In this document: one piece after another, positions 1-5,441 of the stretch
Numbering within the stretch: the stretch's first letter is position 1
How the letters are laid out: every line of letters starts with the position of its first letter
Source of the DNA: Archaeoglobaceae archaeon
Lineage (GTDB): Archaea; Halobacteriota; Archaeoglobi; Archaeoglobales; Archaeoglobaceae
Direction: 5' to 3'
Assembly (NCBI GenBank): GCA_027066965.1
Contig: JAMOMT010000166.1
Span: 1 to 6,466, forward strand
DNA: 6,466 bases
Program-made: the position numbers and the translations under genes
The notes under the pieces: model-generated
The model's database searches: none
Told to the model about the DNA's origin: nothing
Seen by the model: only the letters and a program-made list of their open reading frames with translations

Positions 1-677
1 ACAAGGACTACTACGGTAAGTCGATATCTGTGAGGAACAGGGCACAGCTCTTCAGGCTCAGGAAGTGGCAGAGGAGGATAAGGATAAGCAACGCTACTGA
101 AAGGAACCTGGCATTCGCTCTGAGCGAACTCGACAGGATGGCTTCAGCTCTCGGTTTGCCAAAACCCGTTAGAGAGACTGCTTCGGTAATCTACAGAAAG
201 GCCGTTGATAAGAACCTGATAAGGGGTAGGAGCATTGAGGGAGTCGTAGCAGCAGCTCTTTACGCAGCCTGCAGGCAGGCTGGGGTGCCGAGAACTCTGG
301 ATGAGATAGCCCAGTACTCGAGAGTTGACAGAAAGGAAATAGGAAGAACGTACAGGTTCATAGCGAGGGAGCTCGGGCTAAAGTTGATGCCAACCTCTCC
401 GGCAGACTATGTTCCGAGATTCTGTGCGTCTCTCGGTTTGAGCGGAGATGTGCAGAAGAAGGCGATAGAGATTATAAAAAAGGCAGAGGAGAAGGAGCTG
501 ACGAGCGGTAGAGGTCCAACTGGAGTTGCTGCCGCTGCGATATACATTGCATCAATTCTTGGAGGAGAGAGAAGAACTCAGAGAGAGGTAGCTGAGGTAG
601 CGGGAGTTACCGAGGTAACGATAAGGAACAGGTACAAAGAGCTGGCCGAGAAGCTTGGAATAGAAATAATTCTCTAA
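1..677 (+). CDS. tfb: Transcription initiation factor B (TFB), 5'-truncated by window edge
   Basis: This is archaeal TFB, the TFIIB homologue that binds the TBP-TATA complex, reads the BRE and recruits RNA polymerase. The frame is open from base 3 to a TAA at 675-677, giving 224 codons; the zinc ribbon and most of the B-reader, roughly 100 residues in typical 300-325-aa archaeal TFBs, lie left of the window. The GTG at 30 is not a real start, because the upstream codons read KDYYGKSIS, part of the family's linker. The B-linker motif AQLFRLRKWQRRIRISNATE follows at about residues 5-24 counted from the GTG. Two cyclin-fold repeats come next: one with GRSIEGVVAAALYAACRQ, the other with GRGPTGVAAAAIYIAS. 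The final helix-turn-helix, TQREVAEVAGVTEVTIRNRY, is the BRE-contacting element. Family assignment is near certain. Whether this is the only TFB in the genome cannot be seen here. Confidence 0.96.
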   Translation, partial: KDYYGKSISVRNRAQLFRLRKWQRRIRISNATERNLAFALSELDRMASALGLPKPVRETASVIYRKAVDKNLIRGRSIEGVVAAALYAACRQAGVPRTLDEIAQYSRVDRKEIGRTYRFIARELGLKLMPTSPADYVPRFCASLGLSGDVQKKAIEIIKKAEEKELTSGRGPTGVAAAAIYIASILGGERRTQREVAEVAGVTEVTIRNRYKELAEKLGIEIIL

Positions 678-679
678 AT

Positions 680-898
680 TCAGGGGTGCCTGTCCAAGTC
701 AAGAAACCTCTTCATGAGTAGCAAGTCTCTCAACATCGCATCGTATTTCTTGGCTATCCTGTGCCTAAGAACCCTCATGTAAACCTTCCAGTCCCTCCCC
801 TCACTCTTCCACTTTTCCACAAACTCACTCAGGCTCATCTTTCCATCTACGCACGCGAGCCAGTCCTGAATGAACTCCCTCTCTTTTTTTGAGAGCAT
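680..898 (-). CDS. Small hypothetical protein, 72 aa, convergent to tfb
   Basis: I do not recognise this protein. It is soluble-looking, highly charged and probably all-helical: it begins MLSKKEREFIQDWLACVDGK and continues with Lys/Arg/Glu-rich amphipathic segments to a C-terminal LLLMKRFLDLDRHP. There is no signal peptide or membrane span, and a single cysteine near residue 16. It is tail-to-tail with tfb with only 2 bp between stop codons, and head-to-head with the DUF131 cluster across a 67-bp spacer. No strong Shine-Dalgarno precedes the ATG. A TATA-like CTATAAC about 22 bp upstream would give a leaderless or near-leaderless transcript. The snug fit between neighbours and protein-like composition favour a real gene, but coding status rests on that alone. 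Confidence 0.6.
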   Translation of the reverse strand: MLSKKEREFIQDWLACVDGKMSLSEFVEKWKSEGRDWKVYMRVLRHRIAKKYDAMLRDLLLMKRFLDLDRHP

Positions 899-915
899 CC
901 AGACAAAGCTCTCTC

Positions 916-937
916 CCGTTATAGAAATACATAACGG
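916..937. promoter_or_regulatory. Inverted repeat in divergent promoter region, candidate operator
   Basis: CCGTTAT (916-922) and ATAACGG (931-937) form a perfect 7-bp inverted repeat with an 8-bp spacer, about one DNA turn and a half centre to centre. It lies between the divergent genes starting at 898 (minus) and 966 (plus). A TTTTATT element just to its right (about 938-944) is placed about 25 bp before the 966 start, and a minus-strand CTATAAC falls inside the repeat. A dimeric regulator bound here could affect both promoters. This is inference from position and symmetry only. Confidence 0.4.
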
Positions 938-965
938 TTTTATTCAGCTCACCTGATTACGGGGT

Positions 966-1184
966 ATGAATCCGGTAAAGGTGTTTACTGGCATAATGCT
1001 CGTGTTCATAGGGTTAACGCTGCTTTCTCTGTCATCCCTTCCAGCTCAAAACGTTCAGGTTGGTGGAGTAGTAATGATCGGCCCAATACCGATAGTCTTC
1101 GGTTCGTCTCCTGCAATGGCCTCCTTCGCTCTCATTATGGCTTTGGTGTTCCTAATATTCTTCCTAATGGCGTTCAGAGTTTGA
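966..1184 (+). CDS. DUF131 (TIGR00304-type) membrane protein, short form, 72 aa
   Basis: A small integral membrane protein of the archaeal DUF131 family, whose function is unknown. Hydrophobic segment one covers about residues 6-25 and hydrophobic segment two about 50-70. Between them lies the family signature GGVVMIGPIPIVFG (residues 33-46), probably a short loop or re-entrant turn at the membrane surface. The length of about 70 residues with two spans is the minimal form of the family. The ATG at 966 follows GGGG very closely, so the transcript may be leaderless, using the TTTTATT about 25 bp upstream. It is the first gene of a rightward run and is followed after 13 bp by a second DUF131 gene. 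The DNA encoding the signature motif is identical to that in the neighbour over 43 bp. The family call is confident; the biochemical role is not known. Confidence 0.87.
   Translation: MNPVKVFTGIMLVFIGLTLLSLSSLPAQNVQVGGVVMIGPIPIVFGSSPAMASFALIMALVFLIFFLMAFRV
1060..1102 (+). repeat. 43-bp perfect direct repeat, copy 1 (in DUF131 gene 1)
   Basis: These 43 bases are identical to 1406-1448, offset by 346 bp. They begin TTGGTGGAGTAGTAATGATC and end GTCTTCGG, and encode GGVVMIGPIPIVFG in the same reading frame in both genes. The bases on either side (G at 1059, T at 1103) differ from the other copy (T at 1405, A at 1449). Confidence 0.97.
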
Positions 1185-1197
1185 CCGGGGTGGTGAA

Positions 1198-1545
1198 ATG
1201 TTCTGGTTGCAAGTAGCTGGCTGGGTAGCTCTTGCAGCCGGGATCGTTCTGATATTCATGGGGCTGCTCGAGCATCCAAGGGCTGAGCCCTTCGAACCTT
1301 TTGAGCCTTACAAGCAGTACGAGGTAAACTCTTTCGCAGAACGTAAGAGATGGGATTACGAGGACGAAGAACTGGAAGAACTGGAGAGAAAACCGAGAAC
1401 AGAGTTTGGTGGAGTAGTAATGATCGGCCCAATACCGATAGTCTTCGGAAACAACAGCAGGGCTGCCACTCTCGCGATAGTTCTGACGATATTTCTCATG
1501 CTCATGACCTTTCTGTTGTTCTTTTTCCCCTGCTGGATTAGATGA
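1198..1545 (+). CDS. DUF131 (TIGR00304-type) membrane protein, long form, 115 aa
   Basis: A second DUF131 membrane protein, 13 bp behind the first and probably cotranscribed. The ATG at 1198 is preceded by GGGGTGGTGA, a strong Shine-Dalgarno. Hydrophobic segment one is about residues 3-24 and segment two about 89-110. The signature GGVVMIGPIPIVFG is at 71-84. Unlike its neighbour it carries an insertion of about 40 polar residues (about 25-70) between the first span and the signature: a proline/phenylalanine/glutamate-rich part (EPFEPFEPYKQY) followed by a highly charged stretch (YEDEELEELERK). The insertion could be a docking tail or coiled linker. The paired arrangement suggests the two proteins work together, possibly as a heteromer; this is inference. 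No catalytic residues are apparent. Confidence 0.87.
   Translation: MFWLQVAGWVALAAGIVLIFMGLLEHPRAEPFEPFEPYKQYEVNSFAERKRWDYEDEELEELERKPRTEFGGVVMIGPIPIVFGNNSRAATLAIVLTIFLMLMTFLLFFFPCWIR
1406..1448 (+). repeat. 43-bp perfect direct repeat, copy 2 (in DUF131 gene 2)
   Basis: Second copy of the 43-bp repeat whose first copy lies at 1060-1102. Identity stops abruptly on both sides: upstream coding is EF rather than QV, downstream NN rather than SS. No inverted ends or target-site signs suggest a mobile element; both copies are in-frame coding sequence. Confidence 0.97.
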
Positions 1546-1584
1546 CTGGAGTTAATAGCTGAGATTGTTTTAGAGGTTGAAACT

Positions 1585-2160
1585 ATGATGGAGAAAAAGA
1601 TCGTTTACTTCGAAAAACCGGGAAAGCAGAACACCGAGGCAACTCTCAGACTGGCGTTCGAGAGAGCAGAGGAGCTTGACATAGAATACGTTGTCGTCGC
1701 TTCCACAACCGGAGAGACTGCTCTGAAAGCAATAGAGATGAACAGAGAAAGGAAACTCGTCGTGGTTACATATCACACGGGATTTTACGAGGAAGGAGAG
1801 AACTCGATGCAGCCGGAGGTGGAGGAGAAGATAAGGAAACACGCAGTACTTGTGAGGCAGAGCCACGCTCTCTCCGGAGTTGAGAGGAGTATAAGCAGGA
1901 AGCTTGGAGGTTGTAGTAGGGTTGAGGCGATAGCTGAAGCTTTAAGAGCCCTTTTCGGTCACGGATTGAAGGTCTGCGTCGAAATAGCGATTATGGCTGC
2001 CGACAGCGGAGCAATACCGATAGAGGAGGTCGTTACCGTTGGAGGAAGGAGCAGGGGTGCTGATACGGCTGTGATAATAAGACCAGCACACATGAACTCT
2101 TTCTTTAACATGCAGATAAAGGAGATAATATGCATGCCGAGGGAAAAGAGGTTGGACTGA
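1585..2160 (+). CDS. Pyruvate kinase C-terminal-like alpha/beta protein (AF0103/MTH1675 type), 191 aa
   Basis: This is a stand-alone protein with the fold of the pyruvate kinase C-terminal domain. From memory, structures exist for the A. fulgidus AF0103 and M. thermautotrophicus MTH1675 members; it is not pyruvate kinase, since the catalytic barrel is absent. Family motifs visible are ASTTGETA (39-46), VTYHTGF (61-67), GLKVCVEIAIMAADSG (127-142), GGRSRGADTAVIIRPAHMN (153-171) and a terminal IKEIICMPRE. The glycine-rich and GGRSRGADTA segments are the likely nucleotide or flavin phosphate-binding loops; ligand identity is inference. The ATG at 1585 is directly followed by a second ATG at 1588; GAGGTTGA at 1573-1580 serves either. 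It starts 39 bp after the second DUF131 gene and its last 31 bp overlap the start of the ThiD gene, so expression is probably linked. The physiological role is unknown. Confidence 0.9.
   Translation: MMEKKIVYFEKPGKQNTEATLRLAFERAEELDIEYVVVASTTGETALKAIEMNRERKLVVVTYHTGFYEEGENSMQPEVEEKIRKHAVLVRQSHALSGVERSISRKLGGCSRVEAIAEALRALFGHGLKVCVEIAIMAADSGAIPIEEVVTVGGRSRGADTAVIIRPAHMNSFFNMQIKEIICMPREKRLD
2118..2126 (+). promoter_or_regulatory. Shine-Dalgarno inside upstream gene, fixing the thiD start
   Basis: AAAGGAGAT lies within the last codons of the 1585-2160 gene, with GGAG 5 nt before the ATG at 2130. It decides the ThiD start and implies that ribosomes initiate within the preceding reading frame, i.e. 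translational coupling. Confidence 0.75.
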
Positions 2161-2882
2161 GTGGTGCAAGGACAATACTGATTATCTCGGCTCTCGATCC
2201 GAGTGGGGGAGCTGGAGCTGTAGCTGACGTGAAAACAGCGAGAGCTCTTGGTTTTTATCCCTGCTTGGCTATCACAGCTCTAACTTACCAGAACACGTGC
2301 AGGATATCGGGAATTTACGAGATACCCGTAGATGTCGTGAAATCTCAAACATTGGCAGTTCTCGAGGATGTTGACATCTTATGCGTCAAGGTTGGTGCGT
2401 GTGCGAGAGAGGAATTTCTTGATGTGCTTGGTGGGCTGGAGGTGGAGATCGTTTACGATCCGGTTATTCGGGCGACTGTTGGGTTTGAGCTTACGTCTCT
2501 TGATGACTGTTTAGGTGTTGCTGAGGTAAGCACTGTCATCACTCCAAATGAGAGCGAAGCTGAGTTACTCTGCCGAGCTCTATCGCTGAAATGTGAGGGG
2601 GCTGAGGAGATGGCGATGTCAATTGCTGAAGCTCTGGAATGCTCGGTCGTCGTTACGGGAAAGGTCGATTACGTGTGCGATGGGAAGAAAGTCGTGGAAG
2701 TTAGAGGAAAGCACACGGGCGTGGAGGTACACGGAACAGGTTGCGTTTACTCGACAGCTCTTGCATGCTACCTCGTGGAAAACGACTTCTTCAAAGCAGC
2801 AAAGCTCGCGAGAGAGTTCGTCAGTGAAGCAGCTGAAAATCCCGTTTATGCAGGTAAGTGCAAACCTGTGGTAAACGTTTAA
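2130..2882 (+). CDS. thiD: Hydroxymethylpyrimidine / phosphomethylpyrimidine kinase (ThiD family), 250 aa
   Basis: A ribokinase-superfamily kinase of the ThiD type, which phosphorylates HMP and HMP-P with ATP in the pyrimidine branch of thiamine synthesis, in the cytoplasm. Seen: SALDPSGGAGAVADVKT at residues 20-36 (family consensus GSDPSGGAGIQADLKT), ITALTYQNT at 48-56 with the substrate-pocket Gln54, DPVIRAT at 110-116, TPNESEAELL at 138-147, and HGTGCVYSTALA at 201-212, the anion hole and catalytic loop with Cys205 at the ThiD cysteine position. The length matches single-domain ThiD; there is no ThiN-type C-terminal domain as in many archaeal ThiD-ThiN fusions, so thiamine-phosphate synthase must be elsewhere. 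VKVGAC at 86-91 replaces the usual KIGML. The upstream gene overlaps by 31 bp. Related B6-vitamer kinases share these motifs, so pyridoxal kinase activity is an alternative. Confidence 0.88.
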   Translation: MHAEGKEVGLSGARTILIISALDPSGGAGAVADVKTARALGFYPCLAITALTYQNTCRISGIYEIPVDVVKSQTLAVLEDVDILCVKVGACAREEFLDVLGGLEVEIVYDPVIRATVGFELTSLDDCLGVAEVSTVITPNESEAELLCRALSLKCEGAEEMAMSIAEALECSVVVTGKVDYVCDGKKVVEVRGKHTGVEVHGTGCVYSTALACYLVENDFFKAAKLAREFVSEAAENPVYAGKCKPVVNV

Positions 2883-2901
2883 TCGTCTGCTAAAGGGTTG
2901 C

Positions 2902-2920
2902 AGAATCGTTTAATGATTCT
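2902..2920. repeat. Short inverted repeat after thiD
   Basis: AGAATC (2902-2907) and GATTCT (2915-2920) pair across a 7-bp spacer GTTTAAT. The octamer CGTTTAAT also occurs at 2876-2883 across the thiD stop codon and again at 2907-2914 in this spacer. It could be a weak end-of-transcript hairpin for the thiD cluster or an operator of the following broken gene; no T-run follows directly, so neither role is secure. Confidence 0.3.
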
Positions 2921-2976
2921 ATCAATTCCTGAAAAATTTAGCAATGGTTTTAGTTTTCTTCGGTTTAACTGATGTT

Positions 2977-3633
2977 ATGGCTCGGAACGTGAGTTGGGAG
3001 GTTGTGATCCTCCTGACTGCGAGCGTTCTAGCTGCGAGCATTTGCGGGTTAACCGTACACTCGAAGGTTGGCAAATCCGGAAAGCTTGCGGAAATATGTC
3101 TATAACGTTACCGAACATGGGTGAGAAGGAACTTAGGAGCACAAACGAACTTATAAGCAAAACTTGGAGTGGGTAAAGGAGGCTGGGGGGCCAAGTCACC
3201 GAAAAGTGCTACGTAACAAACTCGACTATTACCTTAATTGCCGACATTAGAAACCTTGACCTCAGCAAGCTGAACAGCTCCTCGAAGTTCAAGGTCAGGA
3301 TAATAAAAGAGGGCAACTACCTCGTTTATTATGACTACACGTTCACTAGCAATAAAACCAACGCTTCTAGCAAGCTCTCAAATGAGGTGCTTTCATCTTT
3401 TATGAAGGTAAATTACTACCTCGAAAATGCCGGGAAAGATAGTTGACAGCAATGCCGACAATGTGAAGGAAAACAAAGCGGAGTGGCACTTTTCTGTTAG
3501 GAAGACGCCAATCTACGCCAAGTGCGAATTGCCAAAGTCTCCTGGACTTGGAGTTTTCGAGGCAATTGCAGCTTTCTCAGCAGTTTTTGTATTCGGGCTG
3601 AAAAAGAGAAAAAGCGGGAGGAACGAAAGCTAA
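2977..3633 (+). pseudogene. Broken gene for a secreted, PGF-CTERM-like surface protein
   Basis: Pieces of one protein of about 215 residues are spread over several frames. From ATG 2977, 42 codons encode MARNVSWEVVILLTASVLAA and SICGLTVH, an export signal with a hydrophobic core and a lipobox-like Cys, before TAA at 3103. Continuation appears in the next frame (KYVYNVTEHG, about 3092-3121, then TGA). A long coherent stretch follows at about 3189-3443 (QVTEKCYVTNSTITLIADIR through YYLENAGK), ending at TGA 3444. The end is in a third frame: IVDSNADN at about 3439 through 3630, stop 3631-3633. The tail SPGLGVFEAIAAF (about 3538-3576), then a hydrophobic run and KKRK, is a tripartite archaeosortase-type signal. 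Sequons NVT, NST, NSS, NKT and NAS fit a glycosylated exterior protein. Three junctions (near 3090, the G6 run 3185-3190, and 3432-3438) are each explained by one inserted base; at least one further stop blocks 3122-3176. Sequencing error is the main alternative. An in-frame ATG at 2944 could be an earlier start. Confidence 0.7.
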
Positions 3634-3650
3634 ATCAAAGTTTGCCAATT

Positions 3651-3665
3651 TTAAATTAAATTTAA
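3651..3665. terminator. AT-only palindrome between convergent genes
   Basis: TTAAATT (3651-3657) and AATTTAA (3659-3665) form a perfect palindrome around one base, overlapping the stop codon of the minus-strand TPR gene. The surrounding 3646-3671 stretch is T- and A-rich on both strands. Archaeal RNA polymerase terminates at U-rich tracts, so this could end transcripts from both directions. A T-tract role is inference; an AT palindrome this short can arise by chance. Confidence 0.35.
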
Positions 3666-5293
3666 TTATTTTTGCTGTCTTGGTACTTCCTCATTTTAGC
3701 TCTCGCTTTAGGTAAAATGTCTCTCGCTATTATGTGTGCAGTAGCGTCTTCCTCGCTCTGCACGACGAACTTCATTGCCTCCCCTCTTGCAGCCTTCAAT
3801 ATTAGCTCTCCCCTTTTGCTGTACTTCACTCCGCTTGGAGGAACTGTGTCAACCTTGTAGTAGAACTTCATTATCGCGTTTTTCATTATAGCAGCATCTC
3901 CACTTATCTCTCCCTCTGCAAGTCTTTCTGCTTTCTCGAACAGGTGGATGAAGTTTGGTGCGTTGTAGCCGTAGTTCTTGAAGAGGTTAAATGCTAGGCA
4001 AGCAGCCTTGAAATAGTACTCTCCAGCCGTCTGCCTATCCTTTTTCTCGAGTATCTTTGCTAGGTTCATGTAGTATCTCATTCTTATGTCTGGTGGTAGA
4101 AAGCTCTCGTACATCATTACCTCTGCCACGAGCCTCTCCGCGTCTTCTTCTCTGCCCTCGTCGAGGTAGAGGGACGCAAGGTTGTTCAGGACAGTAGCGA
4201 GCTCGGGTATGAATTCCGGACTCGTTCCTGCTAGGTCTCTCAGCATGTCGAGAACGTCCATGTAACAGCTCTCTACCTTGTCGAGCTCCTTCAGCCTTCT
4301 GTAAAGAACTCCGAGGTTGTTGACTGTTTTGGCGTACTCAGGAATTACGCTTCTGTCTTTCTGAGCGACCTCCTTTCTTATCTTGGCGGACTCTTCGAGA
4401 CACTCTCTCGCCTTGTCGAGTTTTCCGAGGTTCATGCAAAGCAGTCCGAGGCTGTCGAGAACGACCGCGAGCTCTTCTCTCATTCCTTCTTCTCTCATTA
4501 TCTCTGCGGACCAGTCGTAGTTCTTCTCAGCTTCTTCATACCTCCTCATGAAATGGTAGAGGTTTGCAAGGTTGTAGAGGAGCTTTGCTAGGTCCTTCAT
4601 CTTTTCCCTATCTTCTTTCGCGAGGTCGACGAACTCGCTTATTGCCATCGAGTAGTATCTCTCTGCCTCGCTCTTTCTGCCGGTGTCAAAGCACATGTTT
4701 GCCACGTGCCTCAGTACTTCTGCCCACTTCTTTCCAAGCTCCTTTCTCAAGACTTCGTCCTTTTCAAGCGTTTCCACTAGTTTCTCTCCGACTTCTACGA
4801 GTTTGTCTGAGGGTTGCTCTTGCTTGAGGTAGAGGTCTACTGCCTCTTCGATCCAACCTGCATCGATAGCGGCACTTAGAAACTCGCAGGTCTCCTTCGG
4901 ACCACCATCCTTCTCCATCATCTTCCTCCAGTACTCTGCAACTATCCTTGGGTCTCCTCTGAGCTCCATTTTCAGCTTTCTTATGGGTAGCCTGACTCTG
5001 TCTCCCTTCCTTTCGAGAGCTCCAGCTTCTACTAGCCTGTCGAGAGTTTTGGGCGAGTACTTTCTGGAAAACACCTCTTTCAAAGTTTCGTAATTTGCCT
5101 CAGCTATCGGGGCGAAATCGCACAGAAAATCGTAAGCATCTTCACCGGCAACTTTTTCGAGAGCTACCTTAAGAGCTTCTTCTGGATCCTTTATGGATGA
5201 TACTTCGTCAGCTATCTCTTCATGCTTTATTATGAGCTCGTTTACGAGATTTCTTACTCCTGCCTTCAAGAGGCACCTGTTCTCGTCACTCAT
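3662..5293 (-). CDS. Tetratricopeptide repeat protein with possible N-terminal winged helix, 543 aa
   Basis: A cytoplasmic helical-repeat scaffold with no signal peptide or membrane span. Residues 1-75 are helical and unassigned. About 75-108 (YSPKTLDRLVEAGALERKGD, then a beta-like RVRLPIRK) resembles a winged helix. About 185-440 contain at least five, probably six, TPR units starting near 191, 236, 276, 321, 366 and 405, e.g. LLYNLANLYHFMRRYEEAEK and VLNNLASLYLDEGREEDAER. The 40-45-residue spacing, longer than canonical 34, resembles kinesin-light-chain-type repeats. The C-terminal 100 residues are unassigned. TPRs bind protein partners, so an adaptor or regulator is likely, but the partner is unknown. 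Start choice: the frame is open to an ATG at 5362, but ATG 5293 has GGTGGT 3 nt upstream and a TATA-like CTTATACAAC at 5321-5330 lies inside the would-be extension. The gene is divergent from the cysteine-rich gene at 5442. Confidence 0.87.
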   Translation of the reverse strand: MSDENRCLLKAGVRNLVNELIIKHEEIADEVSSIKDPEEALKVALEKVAGEDAYDFLCDFAPIAEANYETLKEVFSRKYSPKTLDRLVEAGALERKGDRVRLPIRKLKMELRGDPRIVAEYWRKMMEKDGGPKETCEFLSAAIDAGWIEEAVDLYLKQEQPSDKLVEVGEKLVETLEKDEVLRKELGKKWAEVLRHVANMCFDTGRKSEAERYYSMAISEFVDLAKEDREKMKDLAKLLYNLANLYHFMRRYEEAEKNYDWSAEIMREEGMREELAVVLDSLGLLCMNLGKLDKARECLEESAKIRKEVAQKDRSVIPEYAKTVNNLGVLYRRLKELDKVESCYMDVLDMLRDLAGTSPEFIPELATVLNNLASLYLDEGREEDAERLVAEVMMYESFLPPDIRMRYYMNLAKILEKKDRQTAGEYYFKAACLAFNLFKNYGYNAPNFIHLFEKAERLAEGEISGDAAIMKNAIMKFYYKVDTVPPSGVKYSKRGELILKAARGEAMKFVVQSEEDATAHIIARDILPKARAKMRKYQDSKNN

Positions 5294-5320
5294 TCGACCA
5301 CCTGAGTTGCGTTTTTGTAC

Positions 5321-5330
5321 GTTGTATAAG
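5321..5330 (-). promoter_or_regulatory. TATA-like element of the TPR gene
   Basis: On the minus strand CTTATACAAC is centred about 33 bp upstream of the ATG at 5293, preceded by the purine-rich GGGTAAGCA as a possible BRE. A start site about 25 bp downstream would fall close to 5301, leaving a leader of under 10 nt beginning at or within the Shine-Dalgarno GGTGGT (5297-5302). The exact start is a prediction. Confidence 0.45.
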
Positions 5331-5441
5331 TGCTTACCCTTTTGAACGTTCTTGGCTGTCACATCATGTCAAACCGTCACTTTTTTAACTGATTAAAGAT
5401 GAGCATAATAATGAGATTGCCAAACGGTCAGGGGTGCTTTG

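Noticed and set aside
1570..1866. 98-codon minus-strand reading frame opposite the AF0103-like gene
   Set aside because: It is antisense to a well-matched conserved gene, and its Leu/Ser/His/Cys-rich composition is typical of reversed coding sequence.
2012..2023. CAATACCGATAG shared with the 43-bp DUF131 repeat
   Set aside because: It encodes Ile-Pro-Ile in an unrelated protein with common codons for this genome; 12 bases with shared coding is plausible coincidence.
2593..2874. 93-codon plus-strand frame within thiD
   Set aside because: Out-of-frame shadow of thiD with Arg/Ser/Trp-rich, non-protein-like composition.
2994..3176. 60-codon frame beginning MGGCDPPDC as a separate small gene
   Set aside because: Its first half is an out-of-frame reading of a clear signal peptide that starts at 2977; only the end may be part of the broken surface-protein gene.
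3090..3438. Programmed ribosomal frameshifting in the surface-protein gene
   Set aside because: It would need three separate shifts, and the frame that best continues has in-frame TGA and TAG codons at 3122-3136. Decay or sequencing error is simpler.
5294..5362. N-terminal extension of the TPR protein to an ATG at 5362
   Set aside because: The extension contains the TATA-like element and the Shine-Dalgarno that fit the 5293 start.
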